NCBI GenBank assembly: GCA_009777635.1
Contig: WRLK01000020.1
Span: 1 to 50,863 of the forward strand
DNA: 50,863 nucleotides
Direction of reading: 5' to 3'
Origin: Oscillospiraceae bacterium
GTDB taxonomy: Bacteria > Bacillota > Clostridia > Oscillospirales > Ruminococcaceae
Of the stretch, positions 38,652 to 47,208 are shown piece after piece. Both the position numbers and the translations under genes were made by a program. Each line of letters starts with the position of its first letter. Position 1 is the stretch's first letter. The notes beneath the pieces were generated by a model that saw nothing but the letters and a program-made list of their open reading frames with translations, had not been told where the DNA came from and did no database searches.

Positions 38652-39776
38652 TTAACCGAACAGTCTTGTCAAAAGATTGACGGAATCCTCCTTCGTAAGC
38701 CCATGAGGTATTGTCTTAGCAAAATTCTTTGTGTTTGCGCTTTCCTCTGAAAGCTTTATGATCACGTCTTTTGGGATTTTCACTTTGGGGATTTCCGTAA
38801 GCGATTCAATAAGCCCGCACAACTCCTTTGCCGGCGTGTTTGCCCTTTTAAACAGTGCGCCCGCCCTTTCGGGCGCATATTTTTCGCCGCGCATGACAAG
38901 GTCGGGCAGCGTCGCTGCGCACGCAAAGCCGTGGGGCACGTCGTATTCTTCGGTCAGATAATACCCCAGCGTATGGCAGTAAACCGCTCCGGCCTGCGAC
39001 AGAGAATACCCCGCTAAAACCGACGCGAAATAAAGCTGCTCCCGCTGCCAGGCGGAAATGTCGCCGATGTCTTTCGCGGACTGCAAAAGCTTTAACTGTT
39101 CGCATAAAATCACCGCGGCTTCGACGGCGAAGAGATCCGTCATGCTGTTTGCCGTCCGGTTGAAGTATGATTCAATCGCATGCGACAGAGCGTCAAGCGC
39201 CGTGCTGAGGGTAAATTTCATCGGCAGCGTGGCTGTATACCGCGCGTCGCCGAACATGACCCTTGCGTACAAATCTTCGCGCCCGACGGATTTTTTGCGC
39301 CCGTCCGGCCTTGTGAGGACCGATACGCAGGTAATTTCGCTGCCTGTTCCGGCTGTTGTGCCGATCACCGCGACGGGAAGCGCCCGGTTCTTCCAATCCA
39401 GCTTATAAATGTTCAGGCCGTCCGCCATGTCGTTTGCGGCGTACACCGCCGCCGCTTTCGCCAAGTCAAGAGGCGAGCCGCCGCCAATCCCGAGCACAAA
39501 TTCAAGCTTTTCAGCCTTTGCGGTTTTTCCGGCCTCAATACAGGAGGTAAGCGTCGGGTTTGGCTGTGCCCTATCAAAAACCGTATACCGGATACCCTCA
39601 TTCTCAAGCGCCTTTATCGCGTCGCCGAGCGCGCCCGACTTCTTCGCGGATGAAGCGTCCGTAACAATCAGGCAACTTTTCCCGAGCTTTGAAAGTTCAC
39701 CGGAGTGCCTTAGCACGCACCCCTCGCCAGTTATAAGCTTTACCGGGTTAAAAAAATCAAAAGTCACTGCCTTCAT
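38652..39776 (-). CDS. Iron-type (group III) alcohol dehydrogenase
   Basis: A 374-residue NAD(P)-dependent dehydrogenase. The nucleotide motif GIGGGSPLDLAKAAA lies near 96-110. The metal ligands are seen in DALSHAIESYF (about 196-206) and HTLGYYLTEEYDVPHGFACA (about 263-282). Related enzymes reduce aldehydes to alcohols (butanol, 1,3-propanediol). Next to the glycerol genes it may handle a three-carbon aldehyde or glycerol, but this is inference. A GTG at 39767 is an alternative start with better spacing to AAAGG. A promoter (TTGCGC, 17, TACAAT) lies at 39798-39826. Confidence 0.88.
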   Translation of the reverse strand: MKAVTFDFFNPVKLITGEGCVLRHSGELSKLGKSCLIVTDASSAKKSGALGDAIKALENEGIRYTVFDRAQPNPTLTSCIEAGKTAKAEKLEFVLGIGGGSPLDLAKAAAVYAANDMADGLNIYKLDWKNRALPVAVIGTTAGTGSEITCVSVLTRPDGRKKSVGREDLYARVMFGDARYTATLPMKFTLSTALDALSHAIESYFNRTANSMTDLFAVEAAVILCEQLKLLQSAKDIGDISAWQREQLYFASVLAGYSLSQAGAVYCHTLGYYLTEEYDVPHGFACAATLPDLVMRGEKYAPERAGALFKRANTPAKELCGLIESLTEIPKVKIPKDVIIKLSEESANTKNFAKTIPHGLTKEDSVNLLTRLFG

Positions 39777-39797
39777 CCTTTACAATATTATGAAATT

Positions 39798-39826
39798 ATT
39801 GTACACTTTTTTAGCAGTCTGCGCAA
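39798..39826 (-). promoter_or_regulatory. Promoter of the iron-type alcohol dehydrogenase
   Basis: TTGCGC (39821-39826) and TACAAT (39798-39803), 17 bases apart on the minus strand, 22 bases upstream of the gene. Confidence 0.55.
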
Positions 39827-39880
39827 TAGATATTAGGGTGTGTATTTCACTTATTCACCCGTTTATGATATACTTGTCTT

Positions 39881-39906
39881 TTAGAACCTGTATTCACAGG
39901 CTCTTA
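39881..39906. repeat. Minimal palindrome made only of element ends
   Basis: TTAGAACCTGT (39881-39891) and ACAGGCTCTTA (39896-39906) are inverted repeats around four bases. They match the outer ends of classes A and B with nothing between them. It abuts the left end of element C1, sharing its TTA. Confidence 0.55.
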
Positions 39907-40123
39907 GGGCATGTTCCCACTACCGCTCAACGCCCGGATTGCTTCACAATCGTGTGAACTGCATATGAACTAGCGTTCATATTTTTTCACATCTTGGCTG
40001 ATTTTGCGTCATCCGTCGTTAAAAATCCTTGAAATACGCCAAGTATTCCTGCGAATTTTTGCCTAGGCTGGCACAAAATCCGCTCAAAATCTGAACATTT
40101 CGGATAGTGGGAACACGCCCTAA
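39904..40123. repeat. Palindromic element C1 (220 bp, MITE-like) in the hisS leader
   Basis: TTAGGGCATGTTCCCACTA (39904-39922) and its near-complement (40105-40123) are terminal inverted repeats with one mismatch. Further inside, GATTTTGCG and CAAAATC segments can also pair. No ORF is present. A fragment of the same class is at 26685-26757. A module at about 39937-39968 is shared with element A1. Together with the minimal palindrome at 39881-39906 it fills most of the 370-base gap upstream of hisS, which also holds the dehydrogenase promoter and a possible hisS -10 box (TGATATACT, 39867-39875). Confidence 0.85.
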
Positions 40124-40147
40124 TAGCTAGAAAGGAATGTCCCGTAA

Positions 40148-41521
40148 ATGAAAAAAGGCAAAATCGAGCCGAGAACCTTGTCGGGTTTTATGGAGCTGAT
40201 GCCCGGCCCGCAGCTCCAGTTCGACCGGATATGCGAAACCATGCGCGATATCTACGGCTTGTACGGCTATTACCCGCTTGACACTCCGATCCTTGAATCG
40301 TCCGAGGTGCTGCTTGCGAAAGCGGGCGGCGAAACGGAAAAACAGGTGTACCGCTTTAATAAAGGCGACGCCGATATCACCATGCGCTTTGACCTTACGG
40401 TGCCCCTTGCGAAGTTTGTCGCGAAGAATTACGGCGGGCTTACGTTCCCGTTTAAACGATACCAGATCGGCAAGGTCTACAGGGGCGAGAAATCCCAGAA
40501 GGGACGTTTCAGGGAGTTTTACCAGTCGGATATCGACATCATCGGGGACGGCGAATTAAACGTCATAAACGACGCCGAAATCCCCGCGATCATCTACAAT
40601 GTCTTTACGCGCCTCGGACTGGAAGATTTCACGATCCGGCTAAACAACCGCCGCCTGCTCTCCGGCTTTTGGTGCATGCTCAATCTTGAGGACAAGGCGG
40701 GAGGTATCATGCGGGCCATTGACAAGCTTGAAAAAATGCCGAGGGAAAAAATCATCGGGGAGCTTGAGGAGCTCGGCATTGATACCGGCAAGTGCGAAAA
40801 AATCCTTGATTTTGCAGGCATTAAGGGAACAAACGGCGAGATCATCTCGCAGCTAGAAGAGCTTGCAAAAGACGGCGGCGAAACGTTCAAGGAGGGCCTG
40901 CGCCAGCTTGCGCTTGTTGTAAAATACATCGATGCGTTTCATGTCCCCGAAAAAAATTACAAAATAGACCTTTCAATCGCGCGCGGTCTTGATTATTACA
41001 CCGGCACCGTCTATGAAACAACGTTTAACAAGCATCCGGAAATCGGCAGCATATGCTCCGGCGGGCGCTACGACAATTTAGCGGAGTTTTACACCAATAA
41101 AAAACTGCCCGGCGTCGGCATCTCGATTGGGCTGACGCGGTTGTTTTATATCTTAAACGAGATGGAATACCTAAACGGGAGCGCTTTAGCCCCGGCCGAC
41201 GTGCTCGTCATACCGATGACCGGGGATATGCCGCACGCGATCAGTATCTCCGAAAGGCTGCGCGGCGAGGGGATCAAGTGCCAGATTTATTTTGAGGAAA
41301 AGAAATTCAAGGCTAAAATCGGTTACGCGGATAAGCTTGATGTCCCGTTTGCGTTTTTCATAGGCGAGGACGAGATTGCGAAGAACGAGGTAAGTTTTAA
41401 GGATATGCAAAGCGGCGAGCAGGTTTCGGCGCCGCTTGACGACGCTGTAGCAGCCGTGAAAAAAAGCCTTTCTCAAAGAAGCGAAGCGACGGTTATCGAC
41501 ACGGAGAAGACGAACAGGTAA
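40148..41521 (+). CDS. hisS: Histidyl-tRNA synthetase
   Basis: Class II synthetase charging tRNA-His, 457 residues. The ATP-binding motif 2 region reads YRGEKSQKGRFREFYQSDID (about 115-134), the histidine motif ARGLDYYTGTVYE (about 279-291), and SGGRYDNL is present (about 303-310). A C-terminal anticodon-binding domain spans about 345-440. The LSGFMELMPG start belongs to a HisRS group distinct from the shorter KGF-type. The HisZ paralogue usually lacks these intact motifs, so HisRS is preferred. The mRNA leader would contain element C1; no His T-box was found. A bidirectional terminator follows. Confidence 0.9.
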   Translation: MKKGKIEPRTLSGFMELMPGPQLQFDRICETMRDIYGLYGYYPLDTPILESSEVLLAKAGGETEKQVYRFNKGDADITMRFDLTVPLAKFVAKNYGGLTFPFKRYQIGKVYRGEKSQKGRFREFYQSDIDIIGDGELNVINDAEIPAIIYNVFTRLGLEDFTIRLNNRRLLSGFWCMLNLEDKAGGIMRAIDKLEKMPREKIIGELEELGIDTGKCEKILDFAGIKGTNGEIISQLEELAKDGGETFKEGLRQLALVVKYIDAFHVPEKNYKIDLSIARGLDYYTGTVYETTFNKHPEIGSICSGGRYDNLAEFYTNKKLPGVGISIGLTRLFYILNEMEYLNGSALAPADVLVIPMTGDMPHAISISERLRGEGIKCQIYFEEKKFKAKIGYADKLDVPFAFFIGEDEIAKNEVSFKDMQSGEQVSAPLDDAVAAVKKSLSQRSEATVIDTEKTNR

Positions 41522-41557
41522 ATATAATTGACTATAGCTTATAAATGATCTAAAAGA

Positions 41558-41597
41558 CTAAAAAAGGAAAGCGCCGGTTGGCGCTTTCCTTTTTTAG
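41558..41597. terminator. Bidirectional terminator between hisS and trpB2
   Basis: A perfect 18-bp stem with a four-base loop: CTAAAAAAGGAAAGCGCC and its complement. Both strands have a T-run at the 3' end, so it serves both convergent genes. Confidence 0.95.
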
Positions 41598-41600
41598 TTA

Positions 41601-42980
41601 TTACGCATTCCCCGGCACTTTTGGCAATGAATCAAACCCCTTTTGAAGCTCCTCGTCGGTGGGGACATAATCCGTCATTTTGCCGCTGTGGTAGCTCTCA
41701 TAGGCCGCCATGTCAAAATATCCCGTGCCGGAAAGGCCGAATACGATAATCTTTTCTTCGCCTGTCTGCTTGCATTTTTCGCTCTCGTCAATCGCCGCGC
41801 GGATTGCGTGGGCCGACTCAGGCGCAGGCAGTATTCCCTCGCATCTTGCGAATTTTACGGCGGCTTCGAATACGTCTGTCTGCACGGCGCTTCTCGCTTC
41901 GTCAATAAACCCGTCATGGTAAAGCTTCGATAAAATCGGGCTCATGCCGTGGTATCGCAGCCCGCCCGCGTGATTTGGCGCGGGCATAAACCCGGAACCC
42001 AGCGTATACATTTTCGCAAGCGGCGTAATTCTGCCCGTATCGCAGAAATCATACGCGTAGCGCCCGCGCGTCATCGTGGGGCATGACGCGGGCTCAACCG
42101 CGATAATGTAAGGATTCTTCTCCTTTTTTATTTTGTCGCGTACAAACGGGGAAACCAGTCCTCCAAGATTCGAGCCGCCACCGGCGCAGCCGATGATGAT
42201 ATCCGGGTAAAGACTGTATTTTTCCATTGCCTTCTTTACTTCAAGCCCGATTACGCTTTGATGCAAAAGCACCTGGTCAAGCACGGAGCCAAGCGTGTAT
42301 TTGTAACCCTCGTGCGTCACCGCGAATTCTATGGCTTCGGAGATTGCGCAGCCGAGGCTGCCGCCCGTGCCGGGGTTTTCTAAAAGGATTTTCCGCCCGA
42401 TTTCAGTCGTGTCGGACGGCGATTTCGTGACGTTCGCGCCAAAGGTTTCCATGACCGCTTTTCTGTATGGCTTTTGTTCCGCCGAGTTTTTGACCATGAA
42501 CACGTAAAGCGGCATTTGGTAAAACGCACACGCCATTGAAAGTGCCGTGCCCCACTGCCCTGCCCCCGTTTCGGTCGCAAGCCCCTTTACGCCCTGCTCC
42601 TTGGCGTAATAAACCTGTGCCGCCGCGGAGTTTAGCTTGTGCGATCCCGACGTGTTCGATCCTTCGAACTTATAAAATATTTTTGCGGGCGTTTTAAGCT
42701 CCTGCTCAAGGCAATACGCGCGCACCAGCGGCGACGGCCTGTACATCTTGTAAAAATCGCGTATTGGCTCGGGGATCGGGATATTCTCCGTCGTCTCGTC
42801 GAGTTCCTGACGCGCCAGCTCCTCGCAGAAAATAGCTGAGATTTCTTCCTTTGTCGCCGGTTTCATTGTTCCGGGATTCAGCATCGGGGCATGCTGCTGT
42901 GGCATATTCGCGCGTATATTGTACCAGGTTTTCGGGATTTCGTTTTCTTCTAAATAAATTTTGTACGGAATGCTTGACAT
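41601..42980 (-). CDS. trpB: Tryptophan synthase beta chain, TrpB2 type
   Basis: PLP enzyme of 459 residues that forms tryptophan from indole and serine. The PLP lysine is in GSNTSGSHKLNSA (about 126-138), and the phosphate-binding loop reads CAGGGSNLGG (about 258-267). The length and N-terminal extension mark the TrpB2 group, which often works without TrpA. No trpA or other trp gene is adjacent. A Trp T-box and promoter lie directly upstream, so expression should rise when tRNA-Trp is uncharged. TrpB2 may salvage indole. Confidence 0.93.
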   Translation of the reverse strand: MSSIPYKIYLEENEIPKTWYNIRANMPQQHAPMLNPGTMKPATKEEISAIFCEELARQELDETTENIPIPEPIRDFYKMYRPSPLVRAYCLEQELKTPAKIFYKFEGSNTSGSHKLNSAAAQVYYAKEQGVKGLATETGAGQWGTALSMACAFYQMPLYVFMVKNSAEQKPYRKAVMETFGANVTKSPSDTTEIGRKILLENPGTGGSLGCAISEAIEFAVTHEGYKYTLGSVLDQVLLHQSVIGLEVKKAMEKYSLYPDIIIGCAGGGSNLGGLVSPFVRDKIKKEKNPYIIAVEPASCPTMTRGRYAYDFCDTGRITPLAKMYTLGSGFMPAPNHAGGLRYHGMSPILSKLYHDGFIDEARSAVQTDVFEAAVKFARCEGILPAPESAHAIRAAIDESEKCKQTGEEKIIVFGLSGTGYFDMAAYESYHSGKMTDYVPTDEELQKGFDSLPKVPGNA

Positions 42981-43019
42981 GATATCATCTCCTTGTTTAT
43001 TTTTTTATTTTGCCTAAAA

Positions 43020-43275
43020 ATAAAAAACTCCTGCCCCATAAAACATGGGACAAGAGTGTTTCTCCTGCGGTACCACCCAAATTGGCCTTTAGGCCCACTT
43101 GAATCCATGCACGTTCATGCACGCCCCCTTGATAACGGGCGGGGCTCCCGTCGGCGGATAATAAGCATAAGCTTTTCGCGCCACCCTCACAGGGCCATTC
43201 GGCAACAGGCTTGCGGCCGCATTCTCACCAGCGTCGGCTCTCTTTGCGCAGTTTTTGTTGCTTACTCTTCCTGCT
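43020..43275 (-). promoter_or_regulatory. T-box leader with tryptophan specifier
   Basis: The T-box core TTGGGTGGTACCGC (rc at 43067-43080) is followed on the minus strand by a terminator: CTCTTGTCCCAT pairs with ATGGGGCAGGAG, then TTTTTTATTTTT (to about 43015). The probable specifier is TGG (rc at 43195-43197) in the context GAATGGCC, which is a Trp codon and fits the downstream trpB. The specifier was located by eye; the core and terminator are clear. Confidence 0.93.
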
Positions 43276-43304
43276 CACAGGTTTAAAATATTTATTTGAC
43301 AAAT

Positions 43305-43333
43305 ATTTTACCATATCATAAAACAATTGTCAA
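43305..43333 (-). promoter_or_regulatory. Promoter of the T-box-trpB transcript
   Basis: TTGACA (43328-43333) and TAAAAT (43305-43310) with a 17-base spacer on the minus strand. The -35 box overlaps the TGA stop codon of the upstream gene. Confidence 0.85.
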
Positions 43334-43896
43334 GCAATATATCCAATTTCTATAAGCTTATCCCAGCAGTGGTCGTAAACCCGCTTGTAGAAATCGTTTC
43401 CGTCTTCAATGACGTCGCTTGCTCCTTCAAAATCGCAAAGACGCGCGTAGGTCACTCCGATCTGGTCGTCGCTGCGGTTCGGCGTCCGCTCACATAAGAC
43501 ATAAAGCGAAAAAGCCGCCATATCGCTTACATGTTTGTGCAACGCCTTTGACGCCGACTCGATTGCGGTGTAAAACACGTTAAGACACGTCTGCGCCACG
43601 ATTGAGTTCGGCGAATGCTCCGCAATGACGCGGTTAACGACATAGGAATACAAAACGATCTGATGGTGCAGCTCCCGTTGCGTCCTCGGCTTATCCGGTT
43701 GCTTTAACGGCCCGTCTTCAATATGTACAATATCATCGGCAAAAGATTTTCCCAGTATCCGCGCCTTTTCGATGTTTCCGTTTTCTTTTTGCTCTAAAAA
43801 CTGGCGCGCCGCCTCCTCGCCCAAATCAACCATGTGGGCTTTTTCGGAAAATGAACTCGGGGCAATCTTGATATCGTCGTCGTCGTGCATACCCAT
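43330..43896 (-). CDS. Uncharacterised protein
   Basis: A 188-residue soluble, mostly helical protein with an acidic N-terminus (MGMHDDDDIK). I do not recognise the family with confidence. The middle holds an ELHHQIVLYSYVVNRVIAEHSP segment and the end a KRVYDHCWDKLIEIGY segment. No signal peptide, membrane helix or metal-binding cysteine pattern is visible. An AGGAGG site supports the ATG. It follows the PHP gene by 11 bases and probably shares its transcript. Confidence 0.8.
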   Translation of the reverse strand: MGMHDDDDIKIAPSSFSEKAHMVDLGEEAARQFLEQKENGNIEKARILGKSFADDIVHIEDGPLKQPDKPRTQRELHHQIVLYSYVVNRVIAEHSPNSIVAQTCLNVFYTAIESASKALHKHVSDMAAFSLYVLCERTPNRSDDQIGVTYARLCDFEGASDVIEDGNDFYKRVYDHCWDKLIEIGYIA

Positions 43897-43907
43897 GACG
43901 GAACCTC

Positions 43908-44750
43908 CTATTTCTTTGCCATTGATTTTTTAAGCTGGTACATGGCGTTTAAGGAATCCTCTGTCGTGATGCTGCTTGCAAGCGGGTTCGGGCGCGAGGT
44001 TAAAAACCCGTGGAAATCGCTTCCGCCTGTTTTGATCAGCCCGTATTTCTCAGCCGCCGCAAGAATCGCGTCAAACGCATCCTTGCCCGTGTTTGGATGA
44101 TACGCCTCAACGCCGTGAATAAGGCCTTTTCCGGCAAGGTCCGCCATCAGCTCTAAAGAATCGTAAAAGGAAGGGTGCGCAAGTACCGCGATGCCTCCCG
44201 CCGAATGTATAATCTGAAGCGCGTCAAAAACATCGGGATATTCAACCGGCCGCTCGCACAATCCTCCGTTTGAGCTGAACAACTGCTCATACAGCGGCCC
44301 GTGGCTTTGGCAGTCGTACCCCAGATCCAAAAGGGCCCTTATGATATGAGCCTTGTAGATTGATTTGCTGCCCAGCGTATATCGCTGTATATGCTCTTCC
44401 GTAACCGGATAATACCGCATAACGGCGCGGATGCTCCGCTTGCCGGCTTTCGTGCGGCTGTCAAGTATCTGCGCGAAAAGCCCCTGAAGCCTGTCGGGTT
44501 TTTCCGGCATATAGCAAAGGATATGGACCTTTCGTCCGCGCTCGTTGTCGAAACACGAAACCTCGGCGCCCGGCAAGACCTGTATGCCGTACCTGCGGCC
44601 TAAAACCTCGGCGCGTTGGGCGCCGTCCATCGTATCGTGGTCGGTCAGCGAAATAAAATCAAGCCCCGCGCGCTTTGCGTAAAATATTAAATCGTCAATG
44701 CTCATTGATCCGTCCGATAAATATGTGTGGCAATGTAAATCCCCAATCAT
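43908..44750 (-). CDS. PHP-domain phosphoesterase (YciV/RNase AM-like)
   Basis: A 280-residue protein with the PHP metal motifs GDLHCHTYLSDGS (3-15), SLTDHDT (about 34-40), an HPSFYD segment (about 190-195) and a closing GGSDFHG (about 256-262). The insertion in the middle (about 85-160) fits the YciV group, whose members act as 5'-3' exonucleases or 3',5'-bisnucleotide phosphatases. The exact substrate is not known. I start at the ATG at 44750 after a G-rich site, not eight codons upstream. It precedes the unknown 188-residue protein. Confidence 0.87.
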   Translation of the reverse strand: MIGDLHCHTYLSDGSMSIDDLIFYAKRAGLDFISLTDHDTMDGAQRAEVLGRRYGIQVLPGAEVSCFDNERGRKVHILCYMPEKPDRLQGLFAQILDSRTKAGKRSIRAVMRYYPVTEEHIQRYTLGSKSIYKAHIIRALLDLGYDCQSHGPLYEQLFSSNGGLCERPVEYPDVFDALQIIHSAGGIAVLAHPSFYDSLELMADLAGKGLIHGVEAYHPNTGKDAFDAILAAAEKYGLIKTGGSDFHGFLTSRPNPLASSITTEDSLNAMYQLKKSMAKK

Positions 44751-44801
44751 AGGCCATATCCCCCCTTTCGGCATAAATAGCGTCTGCGTTTCCGCCGCCG
44801 G

Positions 44802-45323
44802 TTATTCCGGCTCAATCAGTCCGTAGGTGTCGTCGTTGCGCTTATACAAGACGCATATATCGCCGCTGTCGCTGTTTTTAAATATATAGAAATTATGCCC
44901 GACCAAGTTCATTTGCAGTATGGCCTCTTCCACATCCATAGGCCTTGCGCTGAACTTTTTCGACCTTGCGATTTTGTAGACGTCCTCGCTGCCGACAAAA
45001 TCATGCTCGTATGCCATATCGAACGCCGACTTCTTAAGGCGCTTTTCAAGCTTGTTTTTATTTTTTACAATCTGCCTGAAAAGCGCGTCGACCACAACGT
45101 CAAGGGAGTCGAGCCTGTCGGAGGTTGTTTTTTCAGCGCGGAAAAACATATTGCTCGCCTTGATTGTGACCTCGACCGTTTCCCTGCCGTTTTCGTTTGT
45201 TACGGTGACGTTCGCGACAGCCTCGTTGTCAAAAAAGCGGTCAAGCTTTGATATCTTCTTATCAAGGCTATTCTTGAAAGAATCCCTGATTGTAGTATTG
45301 CGTGCGGTGATATTGATATTCAC
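44802..45323 (-). CDS. hpf: Long-form ribosome hibernation promoting factor
   Basis: HPF binds the 30S subunit and pairs ribosomes into inactive 100S dimers in starvation. The 173 residues include the beta-alpha-beta-beta-beta-alpha ribosome-binding domain (1-100) and the C-terminal dimerisation domain (about 118-173) with ARPMDVEEAILQMNLVGHNFYIFKN. The length marks the long form usual in Bacillota. The start is GTG, after GGGG. A promoter with an extended -10 (TGATATACT) lies near 45382-45390. Confidence 0.95.
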   Translation of the reverse strand: MNINITARNTTIRDSFKNSLDKKISKLDRFFDNEAVANVTVTNENGRETVEVTIKASNMFFRAEKTTSDRLDSLDVVVDALFRQIVKNKNKLEKRLKKSAFDMAYEHDFVGSEDVYKIARSKKFSARPMDVEEAILQMNLVGHNFYIFKNSDSGDICVLYKRNDDTYGLIEPE

Positions 45324-45381
45324 TCTTTCAGCCCCTTTTCGTTTTTGGAGGCAGGTTTCACCTGTCCAATCCCTACTAGTA

Positions 45382-45390
45382 TATCACAAA
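45382..45390 (-). promoter_or_regulatory. Extended -10 promoter candidate of hpf
   Basis: TGATATACT on the minus strand, about 60 bases upstream of the hpf start; the -35 region (TGGCAA) is poor. A small hairpin (ACAGGT/ACCTGC) lies in the leader. Confidence 0.45.
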
Positions 45391-45472
45391 TATATTTATA
45401 TTGCCATAATATTCGCTAAAATTTATCATAATTTACGGCTAATCCTTTCCATTGCGTAAAAAATATAGTCAA

Positions 45473-46627
45473 TTATAGTCGTTTGCCGTTTATAAACACC
45501 GCTTCCGGTTTGACGCCGACTTTAAGCGGGTCGTCGCCGAAAACAAGAAAATCCGCGTCCTTTCCCGCCGTGATGGAGCCGAGCCTATCCTCAAGCCCTA
45601 CGGCGCGGGCCGCGTTGATTGTGATGGCCGAGAGCGCGTCAAACCGATCCATCCCGTTTACCGCCGCAAACGCCGCTGAAGCCGCAAGCAAGCCCGGCGG
45701 CATTTCCGGGTAATCGGTAGAGACCGCCACGGTAACGCCCGCTTTTGCCATGACGCCGCAGCTTTCGCCCGTAAGATTTGTAAGCTCCGGTTTTGTCCTT
45801 GCGGCGAGCAGCGGCCCGCAGATGACGCGGGCGTTAAGGCTTCCCAAGATATCCGCGATGAGATGCCCTTCCGTACAATGTATAATCGTGTAGTCAAGCG
45901 AGAATTCTTTTGCGATTCTCACCGCCGACAAAATATCGTATGTCTTGTGCGCGTGGAAATGCGCGCGCGTCTCCCGCTTTAAAACCGGAACGAGGGCTTC
46001 AAGCCTTGCGTCGAAGTCAGGCTTGTCGATCTCGGGGTCCTCCGCCGCGCGCAGGCTTTGCTCAAGGTACCGCTGCGCCTTGTGAAGCTGCTCGCGGATT
46101 ATCGCAACCGTCGCCATACGCGTCACGGGCGTTTGCGCCTTGTTGCCGTAAACCATCTTCGGGTTTTCGCCCAGCGCGAATTTTATGGCAAGAGGCTGTG
46201 CCACAAGCATCTTGTCAATCCAGCGGCCGGTTGTTTTAAGCGCGCAGATTTGCCCCGCGACGGGGTTTGCGCTCCCCGGGCTTACGACAACGCATGTCGT
46301 GCCGCTGCTTCTTGCCTCATCAAATCCGCGGTCAAAGGGGTTTATGCCGTCAAGCGCACGGATATGCGGCGAGACGGGGTCGGTATCCTCGTTTAAGTCG
46401 TCGCCCTCAACGCCCAGGCCCTCCTCAAAGAGCCCAAGGTGGCAGTGCGCGTCGATAAACCCCGGCATAAGAAGTTTTCCGGAAAGGTCCGTGGTTTTTG
46501 CATTTTTAGGCGGTTTAAGCTGCTCCATCGGGCCTACTTCAGAGATTTTGCCGCCCGCGGTTTTGACAAACCCGTTTTCGATCGGGTCTGTGTCCATCGT
46601 CAGGATATTTGCGTTTATAAAAAGCAT
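45473..46627 (-). CDS. Amidohydrolase family protein
   Basis: A 384-residue metal-dependent hydrolase with the HxH motif in GFIDAHCHLGLFEEGLG (about 56-72), a probable metal histidine in AHFHAHKTYD, another in IIHCTEG, and the aspartate in VSTDYPE (about 302). It resembles imidazolonepropionase-like amidohydrolases found in many Clostridia. The substrate is not known. The ATG at 46627 is chosen because AGGAG lies just upstream. No signal peptide was seen. It stands between hpf and the yabR-like gene, apparently as its own transcript. Confidence 0.86.
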   Translation of the reverse strand: MLFINANILTMDTDPIENGFVKTAGGKISEVGPMEQLKPPKNAKTTDLSGKLLMPGFIDAHCHLGLFEEGLGVEGDDLNEDTDPVSPHIRALDGINPFDRGFDEARSSGTTCVVVSPGSANPVAGQICALKTTGRWIDKMLVAQPLAIKFALGENPKMVYGNKAQTPVTRMATVAIIREQLHKAQRYLEQSLRAAEDPEIDKPDFDARLEALVPVLKRETRAHFHAHKTYDILSAVRIAKEFSLDYTIIHCTEGHLIADILGSLNARVICGPLLAARTKPELTNLTGESCGVMAKAGVTVAVSTDYPEMPPGLLAASAAFAAVNGMDRFDALSAITINAARAVGLEDRLGSITAGKDADFLVFGDDPLKVGVKPEAVFINGKRL

Positions 46628-46705
46628 ATTGTTCTCCTTGTATGCCAAAATTTCGCTTGGGTCGAAAGCGAGTGTAGATATATTGTTCCTTTATCATACC
46701 AAGCG

Positions 46706-46737
46706 CGCAAAAAGAGGCGCCGTCCTGCGCCTCTTGC
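46706..46737 (-). terminator. Terminator of the yabM-yabR block
   Basis: On the minus strand AAGAGGCGC pairs with GGCGCCTCTT around a short loop, followed by TTT. It lies directly after the S1 protein gene. Confidence 0.85.
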
Positions 46738-46739
46738 GG

Positions 46740-47171
46740 TTATTTCTGTCCCCTGCGGGAGGAGCGGCGGACCTCGTTTCCGCGTTTTAAGTCGGACATC
46801 TTATCCTCGCTTGTCTGTTTAAATTTGCTCATCATATCCTCGAATGTCATGTTTTCCTGGGGTATGGTTTTTTTCGGCTGCCAGCCGCGGTTTTCATTCC
46901 GCGAAAAGCCCGGCTTTCTTGCGGGCGGCTGAACCGGGTCCATACATTTTTTGATTGATAGGCTGATTTTCCCGTCATTGTTTATGCTTAAAATTTTCAC
47001 CTTGACGACTTGGTTTTCCGTCAGGTGGTCGCTGATTTCCTTTACATAAGTAGGCGAAATCTCGGATATATGTACCATGCCCGTTTTTCCGCCGGGCAGC
47101 TCGACAAACGCTCCGAACTTTGTAATACTGGTTACCTTGCCCTCAACGATACTTCCTACCTCAAGCTGCAT
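46740..47171 (-). CDS. S1-domain RNA-binding protein (YabR-like)
   Basis: A 143-residue protein with one S1 domain (1-73): VGSIVEGKVTSITKFGAFVELPGGKTGMVHISE. The tail (75-143) is basic and disordered. It matches YabR, which follows divIC in Bacillus, and related S1 proteins that bind ribosomes or RNA under stress. Its role here is not known in detail. It is separated from divIC by element A3, and a terminator follows. Confidence 0.9.
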   Translation of the reverse strand: MQLEVGSIVEGKVTSITKFGAFVELPGGKTGMVHISEISPTYVKEISDHLTENQVVKVKILSINNDGKISLSIKKCMDPVQPPARKPGFSRNENRGWQPKKTIPQENMTFEDMMSKFKQTSEDKMSDLKRGNEVRRSSRRGQK

Positions 47172-47208
47172 GTTTGGTATTTTTCCTCCTAAAATTTCTC
47201 TAAGTTTA

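Noticed and set aside
40148-41521. HisZ (ATP phosphoribosyltransferase regulatory subunit)
   Set aside because: The synthetase motifs for ATP, histidine and a C-terminal anticodon domain are all present, and no his biosynthesis gene is adjacent.
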